This document shows, in pieces, positions 15,898 to 23,224 of a stretch of DNA of 34,460 nt (its first letter is position 1; every line of letters starts with the position of its first letter). A program made the translations under genes and the position numbers. Origin of the DNA: Pseudomonas kitaguniensis (GTDB taxonomy: Bacteria; Pseudomonadota; Gammaproteobacteria; Pseudomonadales; Pseudomonadaceae); assembly GCF_009296165.1 (NCBI RefSeq), contig NZ_VUAZ01000004.1:1-34460 (forward strand), read 5' to 3'. Under the pieces are notes generated by a model. The model searched no databases and was not told where the DNA came from. It saw only the letters and a list, made by a program, of their open reading frames with translations.

Positions 15898-17381
15898 GAG
15901 GCAAGACTCAACAAGGCTTCCTGGGAAAGGGCGGTGTCGCTGCTGATGGTCACCAGCCGGCCGCCTTTGAATACCGCGATGCGATCACTCAGGTGGAGCA
16001 ATTCCGGGGCTTCGGACGACACCACAATGGCCGCGCCGCCGGCGCGCACAAACTGGTCCAGCAGGTGATAAATCTCCTGCTTGGCGCCCTCATCAATGCC
16101 ACGGGTCGGCTCATCGCACAGCAGGCACACCGGCTCGGTCGACAGGCATTTGGCGAGCACGACTTTTTGCTGATTGCCGCCGCTCATCGAGGCCACCGGC
16201 AAAGCCAGTGAGGTCGCCTTGATCTGCAGGCGCTTGACCATCTCTTGTGCCAGTTCGGTTTCCTTGCGCGCATTGATCAGCGACCAGCTCGACAGGCGCT
16301 TGTAGGCCGACAACGCAATGTTCGACAGAATGCTGCCGGTGAGTATCAGGCCGCTGTCTTTGCGGTCTTCGGTGACCAGCGACATACCGGCGCTGATCGT
16401 CGCTTTGGGCATGCCGATGGGCATCGGTTTGCCTTGCAGGGTCACGCTGCCTGCGTCCGCGACCGTGAGGCCGTAAATGCAATTGAGGAACTCGCTGCGC
16501 CCTGAACCCATCAGGCCATAAATGCCGAGAATTTCACCCTGGCGCAGTTGCAGGCTGATGTCGTGGAACTCGCCATTGCGGCTCAGGTGGTCGACTTGCA
16601 GGCAGGTGGTGGCGGCACATTCGCGGCCGACCTTGTGGTCGATGCGCGTCAGTTCCTGACCGACAATGCCGCGCACCAAGTGGTTGCGGTCGATGTCGGC
16701 CATGCGCCCGCTTTCGACAAAGGCGCCATCGCGAAAGATGCTGTAGTCATCGGCGATCTGCGCCAGTTCGCTCAAGCGGTGCGACACATACACGATGCCG
16801 GCGCCGCGCGCAGTGAGGCGGCGGATGGCCTTGAACAGCGTTTCGGCCTCGCGTTCGCCGATGGCCGAGGTCGGTTCGTCCATGATCATCACCTGGCAGT
16901 CATGGCTGAACGCTTTGGCGATTTCCACCAGTTGAATTTGCGCCACGCTCAGGCGATGCATGGGGCTGCTGGCGTCGACCTCAAACTCCAGGCTGTCGAG
17001 CAGCTCGCGGGTGCGTTGGTTGAGCGCCTTGCTGTCGACGATGCAGCCGGCGCGGCGCGGCTCGCGGCCCAACCATATGTTTTCGGCGACGCTCATGTAG
17101 GGGATGGGTTCCAGCTCTTGGGTGATCATCGCGATCCCCGCCGCCAGCGCTTCACTCGGGCGGTTGAACTGCACGGGCGCGCCGTTGAGCAAAATGCTGC
17201 CGGCATCCCGCGCGGTGATGCCCATTAAAATGTTCAGGAAGGTCGACTTGCCTGCGCCATTGCCGCCACACAGCGCGTGAACGCTGCCGGCCCGCAGGGA
17301 GAGGCGCCCGTCACGCAGGGCAGGCACCCCGGCGTAAGCCTTGGCGACGTGTTCAGCCTGGAGCAGTAATGGCGTGGCCAT
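15894..17381 (-). CDS. Sugar/polyol ABC transporter, duplicated ATPase
   Basis: This 495-residue ATPase of the RbsA/XylG/MglA type is made of two ABC domains. The first has Walker A GGNGAGKST, a degenerate signature LSVAQIQLVEIAKAF and Walker B VMIMDEPTSAI. The second has the usual degenerate Walker A GLMGSGRSE, the intact signature MSGGNQQKVVLAK and Walker B LLCDEPTRGID. The ATG at 17381 (MATPLLLQAEH) is preferred over one 15 codons upstream because CGAGGACA is well placed and the family begins there. It is the first gene of the operon, divergent from the isomerase/regulator pair, with palindromic operators in between. Confidence 0.93.
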   Translation of the reverse strand: MATPLLLQAEHVAKAYAGVPALRDGRLSLRAGSVHALCGGNGAGKSTFLNILMGITARDAGSILLNGAPVQFNRPSEALAAGIAMITQELEPIPYMSVAENIWLGREPRRAGCIVDSKALNQRTRELLDSLEFEVDASSPMHRLSVAQIQLVEIAKAFSHDCQVMIMDEPTSAIGEREAETLFKAIRRLTARGAGIVYVSHRLSELAQIADDYSIFRDGAFVESGRMADIDRNHLVRGIVGQELTRIDHKVGRECAATTCLQVDHLSRNGEFHDISLQLRQGEILGIYGLMGSGRSEFLNCIYGLTVADAGSVTLQGKPMPIGMPKATISAGMSLVTEDRKDSGLILTGSILSNIALSAYKRLSSWSLINARKETELAQEMVKRLQIKATSLALPVASMSGGNQQKVVLAKCLSTEPVCLLCDEPTRGIDEGAKQEIYHLLDQFVRAGGAAIVVSSEAPELLHLSDRIAVFKGGRLVTISSDTALSQEALLSLAS

Positions 17382-17435
17382 TGGCGTGTCCTCGTGCTGT
17401 GAATTCTTATTAGGTCGCACAGTCATGTTTCGCTG

Positions 17436-17452
17436 TGATCATATGTGTATCA
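17436..17452. promoter_or_regulatory. Candidate SorC-regulator operator, operon side
   Basis: TGATCATATGTGTATCA is an imperfect palindrome sharing the core TGATCATATG with the perfect site at 17615-17628. A third TGATCA lies at 17463-17468. On the minus strand a possible -35 TTGACT (plus 17468-17473) stands about 16-17 bases upstream of GATACA/ATACAC, so the palindrome would overlap the -10 region of the operon promoter. Confidence 0.5.
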
Positions 17453-17598
17453 AATGAAATTCTGATCAGTCAATCTCTTTCAGATAAAACCTGTAAATCT
17501 CAACTCGACTGTCAATAACGCCTGCTTATAGGGCTTTGACTGCCAAGTCAGCTAAAACTCGCTTGACAGAAGCGAGTGAATACCTGAGAAATGACTGA

Positions 17599-17628
17599 GT
17601 GAAATTTCACCTAGTGATCATATGATCA
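17599..17628. promoter_or_regulatory. Paired palindromes, candidate operator, isomerase side
   Basis: Two perfect palindromes follow each other: GTGAAATTTCAC (17599-17610) and TGATCATATGATCA (17615-17628). The second matches the operon-side site. A TAAAAT (17632-17637) could be the -10 of the isomerase/regulator transcript, though I see no convincing -35. The likely ligand is the SorC-family protein encoded two genes away. Confidence 0.55.
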
Positions 17629-17664
17629 TTCTAAAATACGATCACGGCAGCGGAGCCAGACGCC

Positions 17665-18126
17665 ATGAACACACCTTTCCCGGTGGCTATCGGATGCGAT
17701 GAAGCGGGTTTTGAGCTCAAAGAGCTGTTGAGGCGCCACATCGAGGCGCTGGGTTACCCGGTGACCGACTTCGGCACCCATTCCACCGCGCCGGTGCTTT
17801 ACCCGGACATCGCGCTGGCCGTGGCCAGCGCGATTAATGCCGGGCAGCAACGGCTGGGCGTGCTGGTGTGTGGCACCGGAATCGGCATGGCGATTTCGGC
17901 GAACAAGGTGCTCGGCATTCGCGCGGCCCAGGCCCACGACACCTATTCGGCGGAGCGCGCGCGCAAGAGCAACGATGCGCAGATCCTGTCCATCGGCGCG
18001 CGGGTGATCGGCGCGGAGCTGGCCAAAAGCGTGGTCAAGTCGTTCCTTGAATCGGAGTTCGAAGCGGCGCGCTCCGGGGCCAAGGTCGAGCGCATCAATG
18101 CGATCGAGCGCGATGGGCATCAATAG
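17665..18126 (+). CDS. RpiB-family isomerase, probable tetrulose/tetrose-phosphate isomerase (DerI/EryI type)
   Basis: This 153-residue protein is of the RpiB/LacAB fold. The catalytic cysteine is Cys69 in VCGTGIGMAISANK, and Asp12 matches E. coli RpiB Asp9. Two histidines of E. coli RpiB are replaced: His10 by Glu13, and the ring-opening His99 by Ser102 (HDTYSAERARKSNDAQ). The HDTYSAERA and SN-AQ pattern is what I recall from erythritol-pathway isomerases. A tetrose-4-phosphate cannot close a furanose ring, so losing the ring-opening residue makes sense. The likely reaction is erythrulose-4-phosphate to erythrose-4-phosphate. It precedes the regulator gene by about 60 bp. Generic ribose-5-phosphate isomerase is less likely. 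Confidence 0.85.
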   Translation: MNTPFPVAIGCDEAGFELKELLRRHIEALGYPVTDFGTHSTAPVLYPDIALAVASAINAGQQRLGVLVCGTGIGMAISANKVLGIRAAQAHDTYSAERARKSNDAQILSIGARVIGAELAKSVVKSFLESEFEAARSGAKVERINAIERDGHQ

Positions 18127-18189
18127 TGGACGGCACGGGGCAAGAGTCGGGAGAATGCGCCTTTGACGTCGAAACGGAAGCCCGTCCCC

Positions 18190-19170
18190 ATGAGTGACAG
18201 TACCCAGCGTATCGCCAGCGATATCGATCAAATGACCGAAGTGGCGATGCTCTATTACCTTGAGAACGTCACTCAGGAGGCGATTGCCAAGCGCTTCGAC
18301 CTGTCGCGCGCGAAAGTCAGCCGCTTGCTCAAACGTGCGCGCGATGAAGGCATTGTCGAGGTGCGCGTGCTGCAGCACCCGGCGATGAACAACGAATTGG
18401 AGCGGGCGCTGGTCGAACGCTTCAAGCTCGACCGCGCCTTGATCGCCGTCGACCACAGCGACCCCGACACGCAGCGCTCGGCCGTCGCCAGCCTGGTCGC
18501 CAACTACCTGAACAAGACCCTGAGCGACGGCATGATCGTCGCCGTGGGCATGGGGCGCAACGTCGGTGCGGTGGCCGATAACGTGTTTTTGCCGGTGACG
18601 CGCAATTGCACATTTGTCTGCGCCATCGGCGGTTCGCTCAAGGCCGGTGAGTACATGAACCCCGATCATATCTGCCGGCGCCTGGCCATGCGTTTTGGCG
18701 GCGAGAGCGAAAGCCTGTACGCCCCGGCGCTGGTGGCCAACCCGGAGCTGCGTGGGGTGTTGATCACCAACGACACGGTGCGTTCGACGCTGGACCGGGC
18801 GCGACGCGCGGACATTGCGCTGATCGGCATCGGCGACATGAGCGAAAACAGCAACATGGTGCGCATGGGCTGGTTCTCGCCGCAGGAAATTGCCCAGGCG
18901 CGCTTGTCCGGCACCGTCGGCGACATGATGGGCTACGACTTTATCGACATCCACGGCCAGCCTGCGGTCAACGCAATTCAAGGGCGCGTGATCGGGCTGA
19001 CGGTGCAAGAGCTGTTTCGCATCCCGGACGTGGTCGCGATTGCCAGCGAGAACACCAAGGCCGCGGCGACGCTTGGCGCACTGCGCTCGGGCGTGATCAA
19101 CACGCTGGCGACCACGGTGACCAACGCGCACACGATTTTGGCGCTGGACGACGCCACCCGAAAGCCTTGA
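18190..19170 (+). CDS. SorC/DeoR-type transcriptional regulator of the tetritol cluster
   Basis: This 326-residue SorC-family protein has an N-terminal helix-turn-helix (TQEAIAKRFDLSRAKVSRLLKRA, residues about 26-52) and a sugar-phosphate-binding effector domain. Typical segments are VAVGMGRNVGAVADNV, CAIGGSLKAGEYMNPDHI, DIALIGIGDMSE and GVINTLATT near the end. EryD of the rhizobial and Brucella erythritol operons belongs to the same family. It likely binds the TGATCA palindromes between its own transcript and the ABC operon and releases them on binding a pathway intermediate. The ATG at 18190 is chosen; a TTG at 18163 with GGGAG before it would add nine residues and cannot be excluded. Confidence 0.88.
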   Translation: MSDSTQRIASDIDQMTEVAMLYYLENVTQEAIAKRFDLSRAKVSRLLKRARDEGIVEVRVLQHPAMNNELERALVERFKLDRALIAVDHSDPDTQRSAVASLVANYLNKTLSDGMIVAVGMGRNVGAVADNVFLPVTRNCTFVCAIGGSLKAGEYMNPDHICRRLAMRFGGESESLYAPALVANPELRGVLITNDTVRSTLDRARRADIALIGIGDMSENSNMVRMGWFSPQEIAQARLSGTVGDMMGYDFIDIHGQPAVNAIQGRVIGLTVQELFRIPDVVAIASENTKAAATLGALRSGVINTLATTVTNAHTILALDDATRKP

Positions 19171-19200
19171 TTCAACGCAGATCAAGCCGTGTGCGAGTCG

Positions 19201-19227
19201 ATCGTTCCCACAGAGCGTGGGAGCGAT
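19201..19227. repeat. Hairpin repeat after the SorC-family gene
   Basis: ATCGTTCCCAC and GTGGGAGCGAT pair across a five-base loop with one G-U. It belongs to the same repeat family as 13746-13849 and lies 30 bp after the regulator stop, where it may act as a transcript end. Confidence 0.55.
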
Positions 19228-19241
19228 CATCGCTGTTGCGC

Positions 19242-19256
19242 TTACAGATTTTGTAA
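19242..19256. promoter_or_regulatory. TTACA-N5-TGTAA inverted repeat upstream of the TerC leader
   Basis: TTACAGATTTTGTAA is a 5-bp inverted repeat with a five-base spacer. It resembles boxes recognised by metal-responsive OmpR-family regulators (CopR/CusR/CzcR type), though those usually have a four-base spacer. It lies about 85 bp before the leader ORF of the TerC gene, a suitable place for an activator site. Chance occurrence is possible. Confidence 0.3.
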
Positions 19257-19326
19257 TAGTTTTGCGTTGTAGGAAATCCGTGTTTCGGTTGTACGATTCA
19301 AGTCCTTTTCTCAGTGCAGGACTTGC

Positions 19327-19464
19327 ATGAACACCCTCTCGGAGCCTCCCAGTCGTCTTTCCTCAAGACCGCCACTGCCGCTGTTCCCGCTGAAGTACCC
19401 CCAATACCCACGGCTAACCGTGCCCCGGTCGACTGACCGCGCTTTGCCGTGCCCGGCATTCTGA
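19327..19464 (+). CDS. Proline-rich leader ORF upstream of the TerC gene
   Basis: This short open frame (45 residues, MNTLSEPPSR... to ...CPAF) ends 23 bp before the TerC start codon. Eleven residues are proline, with a dense run PPLPLFPLKYPQYP in the middle. AGGAC lies about five bases before the ATG, and that ribosome site is itself the 3' arm of a perfect 7-bp hairpin, CAAGTCC (19299-19305) with GGACTTG (19319-19325). Together these look like a translated regulatory leader of the MgtL sort, where slow reading of prolines changes downstream RNA folding. No protein homology is known to me, and a chance frame in GC-rich DNA cannot be excluded. Confidence 0.4.
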   Translation: MNTLSEPPSRLSSRPPLPLFPLKYPQYPRLTVPRSTDRALPCPAF

Positions 19465-19487
19465 ATATCAATAAAGAGACCCTATAA

Positions 19488-21050
19488 ATGGAATGGTTAG
19501 CGGACCCAACGGCCTGGCTCGGCTTGTTGACGTTGATTGTGCTGGAGCTGGTGCTGGGCATCGACAACCTGGTGTTTATCGCGATTTTGGCCGACAAGTT
19601 GCCGCCCGAGCAGCGTGACCGGGCGCGCTTGATCGGTTTGTCGCTGGCGCTGTTGATGCGCCTCGGCTTGCTGGCGAGTATTTCCTGGCTGGTCACGCTC
19701 ACTCAGCCGCTGTTCGAGGTGTTCGACAAGAGCTTCTCGGGCCGTGACCTGATCATGCTGTTTGGGGGTGTGTTCCTGCTGTTCAAGGCCACCATGGAAT
19801 TGCACGAGCGTCTTGAAGGGCATGTGGCGCAGCGCTCGGGCAATGTGGCCTATGCGATGTTCTGGCCGATCGTCGCGCAGATCGTGGTGCTCGACGCGGT
19901 GTTCTCGCTCGACGCGGTGATTACCGCCGTCGGCATGGTCGATGAGCTGGCGGTGATGATGATCGCGGTGATCGTGTCCATCGGCCTGATGATCGTCGCG
20001 AGCAAGCCGCTCACGCGTTTCGTCAATGCGCACCCGACAGTGATCATGCTGTGCCTGGGCTTTTTGATGATGATCGGTTTCGCCCTGACCGCCGAAGGCT
20101 TGGGCTTCCATATTCCGAAAGGCTACCTGTACGCGGCGATTGGTTTCTCGATTTTGATCGAAATGTTCAACCAGATTGCCCGTTCGCGCCGCAAAAAGTC
20201 GGCGCAAGGCGTGTTGCCGGTGCGCGAACGCACTGCGCATGCGGTGATGCGCTTGCTCGGCGGCCGCAGCCTGGCGGTGGAGGAAGTGGGTGAAGAGGTG
20301 GCTGACTTGCTCGGCGAGCCCGACGCTACCCAAGGCCCACTGTTTGATCGGCGCGAACGCGTGATGATCAGTGGCGTGTTGCAATTGGCCGAGCGGCCGA
20401 TCCGCAGCCTGATGACGCCGCGCGCCAAGGTCGACTGTATTGATTTGGCCGACGACGCCGAGACTGTCCGCCTGAAGTTGATGCACTCGCCTTACTCGCG
20501 CCTGCCATTGATTCGCAACGGCGCGGTCGACGAGCCCTTGGGGTTTGTGCACAAAAAGGAGTTGCTCAAGGAATATCTGGCTGGCACCGAGCCTAACCTT
20601 GAGCATCTGGCACGCCGTGCGATCAACCTGCTGGAGAGCTTTTCGATTCTCAACGCCTTGGAGCAAATGCGTCAGGAATCGACGCACATTGCCTTCGTGA
20701 TCAACGAATTCGGCGACTTCATGGGTGTGTTGAGCATGACCGACATCCTCGAATCCATCGCCGGTGAGTTACCCGATGCCAGCGAAATCGAAGGGCCGGA
20801 CATTGTCGAGGAAGGTGATGGGTTTCGCGCCAACGGCGCCTTGAACCTGAACCTGGTTCGCCAGCGCACCGACTTCAAAGCCGTCGCCACCGAGGACTAT
20901 CAAACCCTGGCGGGCTTGGTCATGAGCCTGCTCGACCGCCTGCCAGTGGTGGGCGACAGCCTTGAGCATGAAGGCTGGCGCCTGACGGTGGCGACGGTGG
21001 AGGAGCGGCGGGTGACTCAAGTGCTTTTGCGTCGGGCTGAGGCTGCTTGA
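19488..21050 (+). CDS. TerC family membrane protein with CBS pair and CorC/HlyC domain (YoaE/YegH type)
   Basis: This 520-residue inner-membrane protein has an N-terminal TerC domain of about seven helices (residues about 8-232), with the family motifs [13 protein letters not shown] and [14 protein letters not shown], whose acidic residues are thought to bind metal. A basic linker (ARSRRKKS) leads to a CBS pair (about 300-425, [13 protein letters not shown] and [17 protein letters not shown]) and a CorC/HlyC transporter-associated domain (about 440-518). The architecture is that of YoaE/YegH. TerC relatives move metal ions such as manganese across the membrane; the substrate here is unknown. 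AAAGAGA precedes the ATG. A proline-rich leader ORF lies directly upstream. Confidence 0.93.
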   Translation: MEWLADPTAWLGLLTLIVLELVLGIDNLVFIAILADKLPPEQRDRARLIGLSLALLMRLGLLASISWLVTLTQPLFEVFDKSFSGRDLIMLFGGVFLLFKATMELHERLEGHVAQRSGNVAYAMFWPIVAQIVVLDAVFSLDAVITAVGMVDELAVMMIAVIVSIGLMIVASKPLTRFVNAHPTVIMLCLGFLMMIGFALTAEGLGFHIPKGYLYAAIGFSILIEMFNQIARSRRKKSAQGVLPVRERTAHAVMRLLGGRSLAVEEVGEEVADLLGEPDATQGPLFDRRERVMISGVLQLAERPIRSLMTPRAKVDCIDLADDAETVRLKLMHSPYSRLPLIRNGAVDEPLGFVHKKELLKEYLAGTEPNLEHLARRAINLLESFSILNALEQMRQESTHIAFVINEFGDFMGVLSMTDILESIAGELPDASEIEGPDIVEEGDGFRANGALNLNLVRQRTDFKAVATEDYQTLAGLVMSLLDRLPVVGDSLEHEGWRLTVATVEERRVTQVLLRRAEAA

Positions 21051-21053
21051 CCG

Positions 21054-21093
21054 GCAGCGCAGCGATGCAGATTGATAGTGCATCGCTGGCTGC
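21054..21093. terminator. Strong inverted repeat just after the TerC gene
   Basis: CAGCGATGCA and TGCATCGCTG form a perfect 10-bp stem, extended by GCAGC/GCTGC with one bulged base, around the loop GATTGATAG. It begins three bases after the TerC stop codon. No T-run follows, so it is either a weak terminator or a 3' stabilising hairpin. Confidence 0.45.
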
Positions 21094-21233
21094 GTGTGTC
21101 TGAGTCATCATTCAGATGCGTTGGGCCATGAAGATGAAGCATCCACTGAATAGCGCGAAACGCAATTGTCAGGCTGCCGTCCCGAGGTGGCCTGCGCGAG
21201 CGGTACAAGACTCATCGATCATGCCCGTGCTCT

Positions 21234-21977
21234 TCAGTTAACCGCTACATCACTGAACTTCACCACGTTGTCCTCGCCTTTGAGGCTGCGGAACTTGACC
21301 TTGAGTGCGGGAATACTCTCCAGCTTGCCGCGTACCGGCTGGAAGATCAGGGTGATGCGGGTCGGCACATTGCGCACCAAGGGGAAATCACTCCAGCTCT
21401 TGATTTTCGTTTGACCAACCTGCAACTGATCAATATCCAGCGAGCCACCGGTTTTTTCAAACAGGGTGCTATTACTGATTCCACGCAAATCACGGTCAAC
21501 ATTGGTATTGGTCAGTTCCAGCACGCAACTGGGGGCTTGGCCAATCTGCTCGCATTCCACCAGTTCGATCCGCACGCCATCGACCAGCTCGATACGCTTG
21601 CCGAACAAGTTGGCCCCATCATTTTCCACGATCATCTTTTGCGACTGCGCAAATTCGAAGGTGGGTTTGGCGTATTCACTGCCGAGGGTAAAGAACCCGC
21701 CAGCCAGCAAGGCTGCAAGGATCAACGAAAGCGTGCCTTTCATCGCTTCTGGCAAACGACGCGCCTGCCAGCCGATAGACAATGCTGCCAGGAACAGAAA
21801 TACGCTGATGAGCAGGATCAGGTTCTTCCAATTGACGAAGCCAAAACCAAATACGCTGGGGTCAGGAAACACATAAGTGATCAGTGCCCACATGGCGCCA
21901 AGCGTGGCGCTGATTCCGGCCATGATTTTGGTGATTGCGATGTTAAGACGGTTTTGTGGAAGAGGCGAAGTGTCCAT
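21234..21977 (-). CDS. Hypothetical membrane protein with C-terminal soluble domain
   Basis: I do not recognise this 247-residue protein. It has three hydrophobic helices near the N-terminus (about residues 14-37, 50-68 and 80-97) followed by a soluble domain of about 145 residues with a beta-rich look. The two cysteines, in VECEQIGQAPSCVLELTNT, could form a disulfide, which would fit a periplasmic location. The pattern TLIFQPVRGKLESIPALKVKFRSL resembles the edge of an immunoglobulin-like domain. The gene stands between the TerC gene (convergent) and a thioredoxin-like gene about 205 bp upstream on the same strand. Between those two I see no further gene. Confidence 0.65.
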   Translation of the reverse strand: MDTSPLPQNRLNIAITKIMAGISATLGAMWALITYVFPDPSVFGFGFVNWKNLILLISVFLFLAALSIGWQARRLPEAMKGTLSLILAALLAGGFFTLGSEYAKPTFEFAQSQKMIVENDGANLFGKRIELVDGVRIELVECEQIGQAPSCVLELTNTNVDRDLRGISNSTLFEKTGGSLDIDQLQVGQTKIKSWSDFPLVRNVPTRITLIFQPVRGKLESIPALKVKFRSLKGEDNVVKFSDVAVN

Positions 21978-22182
21978 ACAGGTTTAAAAATCCATCGAAG
22001 CCAGAAGGGGAAGCCGATCGCTGACAATGCGCAGTCGCGGCTCCCCGCCATTATCCAGTAAGTAGCTGCCGGGTAAAGCCGTGCGATTGAAGATCCCGCA
22101 ATCGGCACACACTCGGCGCGAGGGCAGCGCTCTGGTTTGGCGGCCGTTGGCTCGGCTAAAGGTGCATCAAACCTTGCGATTA

Positions 22183-22551
22183 TTAGTCGGCGGCGTGCAG
22201 GAGAGTAGTCGCGGGGGTATCTCTTGTGGCATAGCGTTTGAACGTGCGCATCAGACGTTTTGCCTGGCCTTCGTCCTCGCCAAAGCCCTTGAGTTTTTCC
22301 TGCAATTGCCCATTGAGATACACCAATAGCGTCGGGGTACCGCTCACTTCGGGGTGTCTTGGCGTGTTTTCGCAGTCCAGCACCAGGCTCACTGCGAGCG
22401 GGTATCGAGCGGCGACCAATTCGAATAACTCCACGGCATCCGGGCAGGCAAAGCAGTGTTGCGAGGCAAATAACAAGAATACCGGGTGAGGTGTACTCAG
22501 GATTCTTTGATAATCCTCTGCGTTGGCAATGGTTGCGCTGGCAATTACCAT
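22183..22551 (-). CDS. Thioredoxin-fold protein with CFAC active site
   Basis: This 122-residue single thioredoxin domain has the redox pair Cys33-x-x-Cys36 in SQHCFACPDA and the cis-proline loop SGTPTLLVY. The usual WCGPC is replaced by HCFAC, so its redox potential will differ from thioredoxin. I see no convincing signal peptide, so it should be cytoplasmic. The role is unknown; thiol-disulfide exchange or peroxide defence are typical for such small proteins. An AAGGAG lies seven bases before a GTG at 22554 and ten before the ATG at 22551; either could be used, and I prefer the ATG. Confidence 0.75.
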   Translation of the reverse strand: MVIASATIANAEDYQRILSTPHPVFLLFASQHCFACPDAVELFELVAARYPLAVSLVLDCENTPRHPEVSGTPTLLVYLNGQLQEKLKGFGEDEGQAKRLMRTFKRYATRDTPATTLLHAAD

Positions 22552-22644
22552 CACAGTTTGACTCCTTGGCAGTAGTGGGCTCGACCGACACTAGGTCCAC
22601 AGACCACCCGCGTCTACTGTCAACCTTCACAGGTAGCCCGGTGT

Positions 22645-22893
22645 TCACGCGTCCTGCGCGCGCTCCACACGCTCGCGTGCCTTGCGCGCCTGGCTGGCAC
22701 ATTTGCGGTATTCCTCATTGTCCCTGGAGGCCTTCGCCTGCCGGTAGCCATGGTGGTTCTGACTGGTGTAGTTGGTGCTGAAGGCTTCCTTGAGCTTTCG
22801 CAGTTCTTCTTTGCATTCGCGGCGGTCGTTGCTGGCCGAGGCGCTGCCGGCCGCCAGAAGGCATAACACAAGCACAGTGAGACGGAGCTTCAT
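22645..22893 (-). CDS. Small exported hypothetical protein
   Basis: This 82-residue protein has a clear Sec signal peptide (MKLRLTVLVLCLLAAGSASA, cleavage near residue 20-21). The remaining 60-odd residues are highly charged and helical, with two cysteines (RRECKEE and YRKCASQ) that could form a disulfide holding two helices together in the periplasm. Basic residues dominate the end (ARKARERVERAQDA). Function unknown. The ATG at 22893 has AAGGAC before it and begins the signal peptide, so longer upstream frames are not used. Confidence 0.7.
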   Translation of the reverse strand: MKLRLTVLVLCLLAAGSASASNDRRECKEELRKLKEAFSTNYTSQNHHGYRQAKASRDNEEYRKCASQARKARERVERAQDA

Positions 22894-23224
22894 GGCAAAC
22901 GGGTCCTTGTCGGGCTGATGTGCCAAGGCTAGCCCAACGCCGGGAATTTTCCACGCCTGCGCGTGCTGCAACAGTGCGCGGTAACGCCCTGATAGCGCAC
23001 TGGCGTGGGGCCTTTCACCGCAGGCTGGGGCATTGGGTAGCAATTTGATGCCAAGTGCTGGCGCAACGCCGCCTTGCGCTCGAAGATTTATCTGGCTGAT
23101 TTCTAACGTTTTTATCCTTGTCATATTTTTCTGTTACTGCGTGTGGCACACTTTCTGCTGTCTATTCCGTTGTTACATACCAAGTTCCGGTATAGCGGAA
23201 TACACAACTCCTGGAGTGCTTGTC
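22894..23224. other. Divergent intergenic region, 331 bp
   Basis: The stretch separates the small exported protein gene (minus) from the ABC binding-protein gene (plus). I see no gene or RNA in it. Its right end carries the TTCCG-type palindrome described separately; a TTCCG half-site also stands 20 bp further upstream (23165-23169). Confidence 0.6.
23185..23200. promoter_or_regulatory. Palindrome, candidate IclR-family operator
   Basis: TTCCGGTATAGCGGAA has arms TTCCG/CGGAA around a TATA core (14 of 16 positions symmetric). It lies 24 bp before the binding-protein start. TTCC...GGAA arms are usual in IclR-family operators, and an IclR-family gene is part of this cluster, so autogenous or cluster control is likely. 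Confidence 0.45.

Noticed and set aside
17563..17568. TTGACA as a -35 box for the isomerase gene
   Set aside because: No acceptable -10 lies 16-18 bases downstream.
17626..19230. Long minus-strand open frame opposite the isomerase and regulator genes
   Set aside because: Composition is that of an antisense shadow, and both plus-strand genes have clear family motifs.
19257..19487. Possible yybP-ykoY manganese riboswitch before the TerC gene
   Set aside because: TerC-family genes often carry this riboswitch, but the conserved GGGGAGUAG-type core is not present here; a leader ORF explains the region better.
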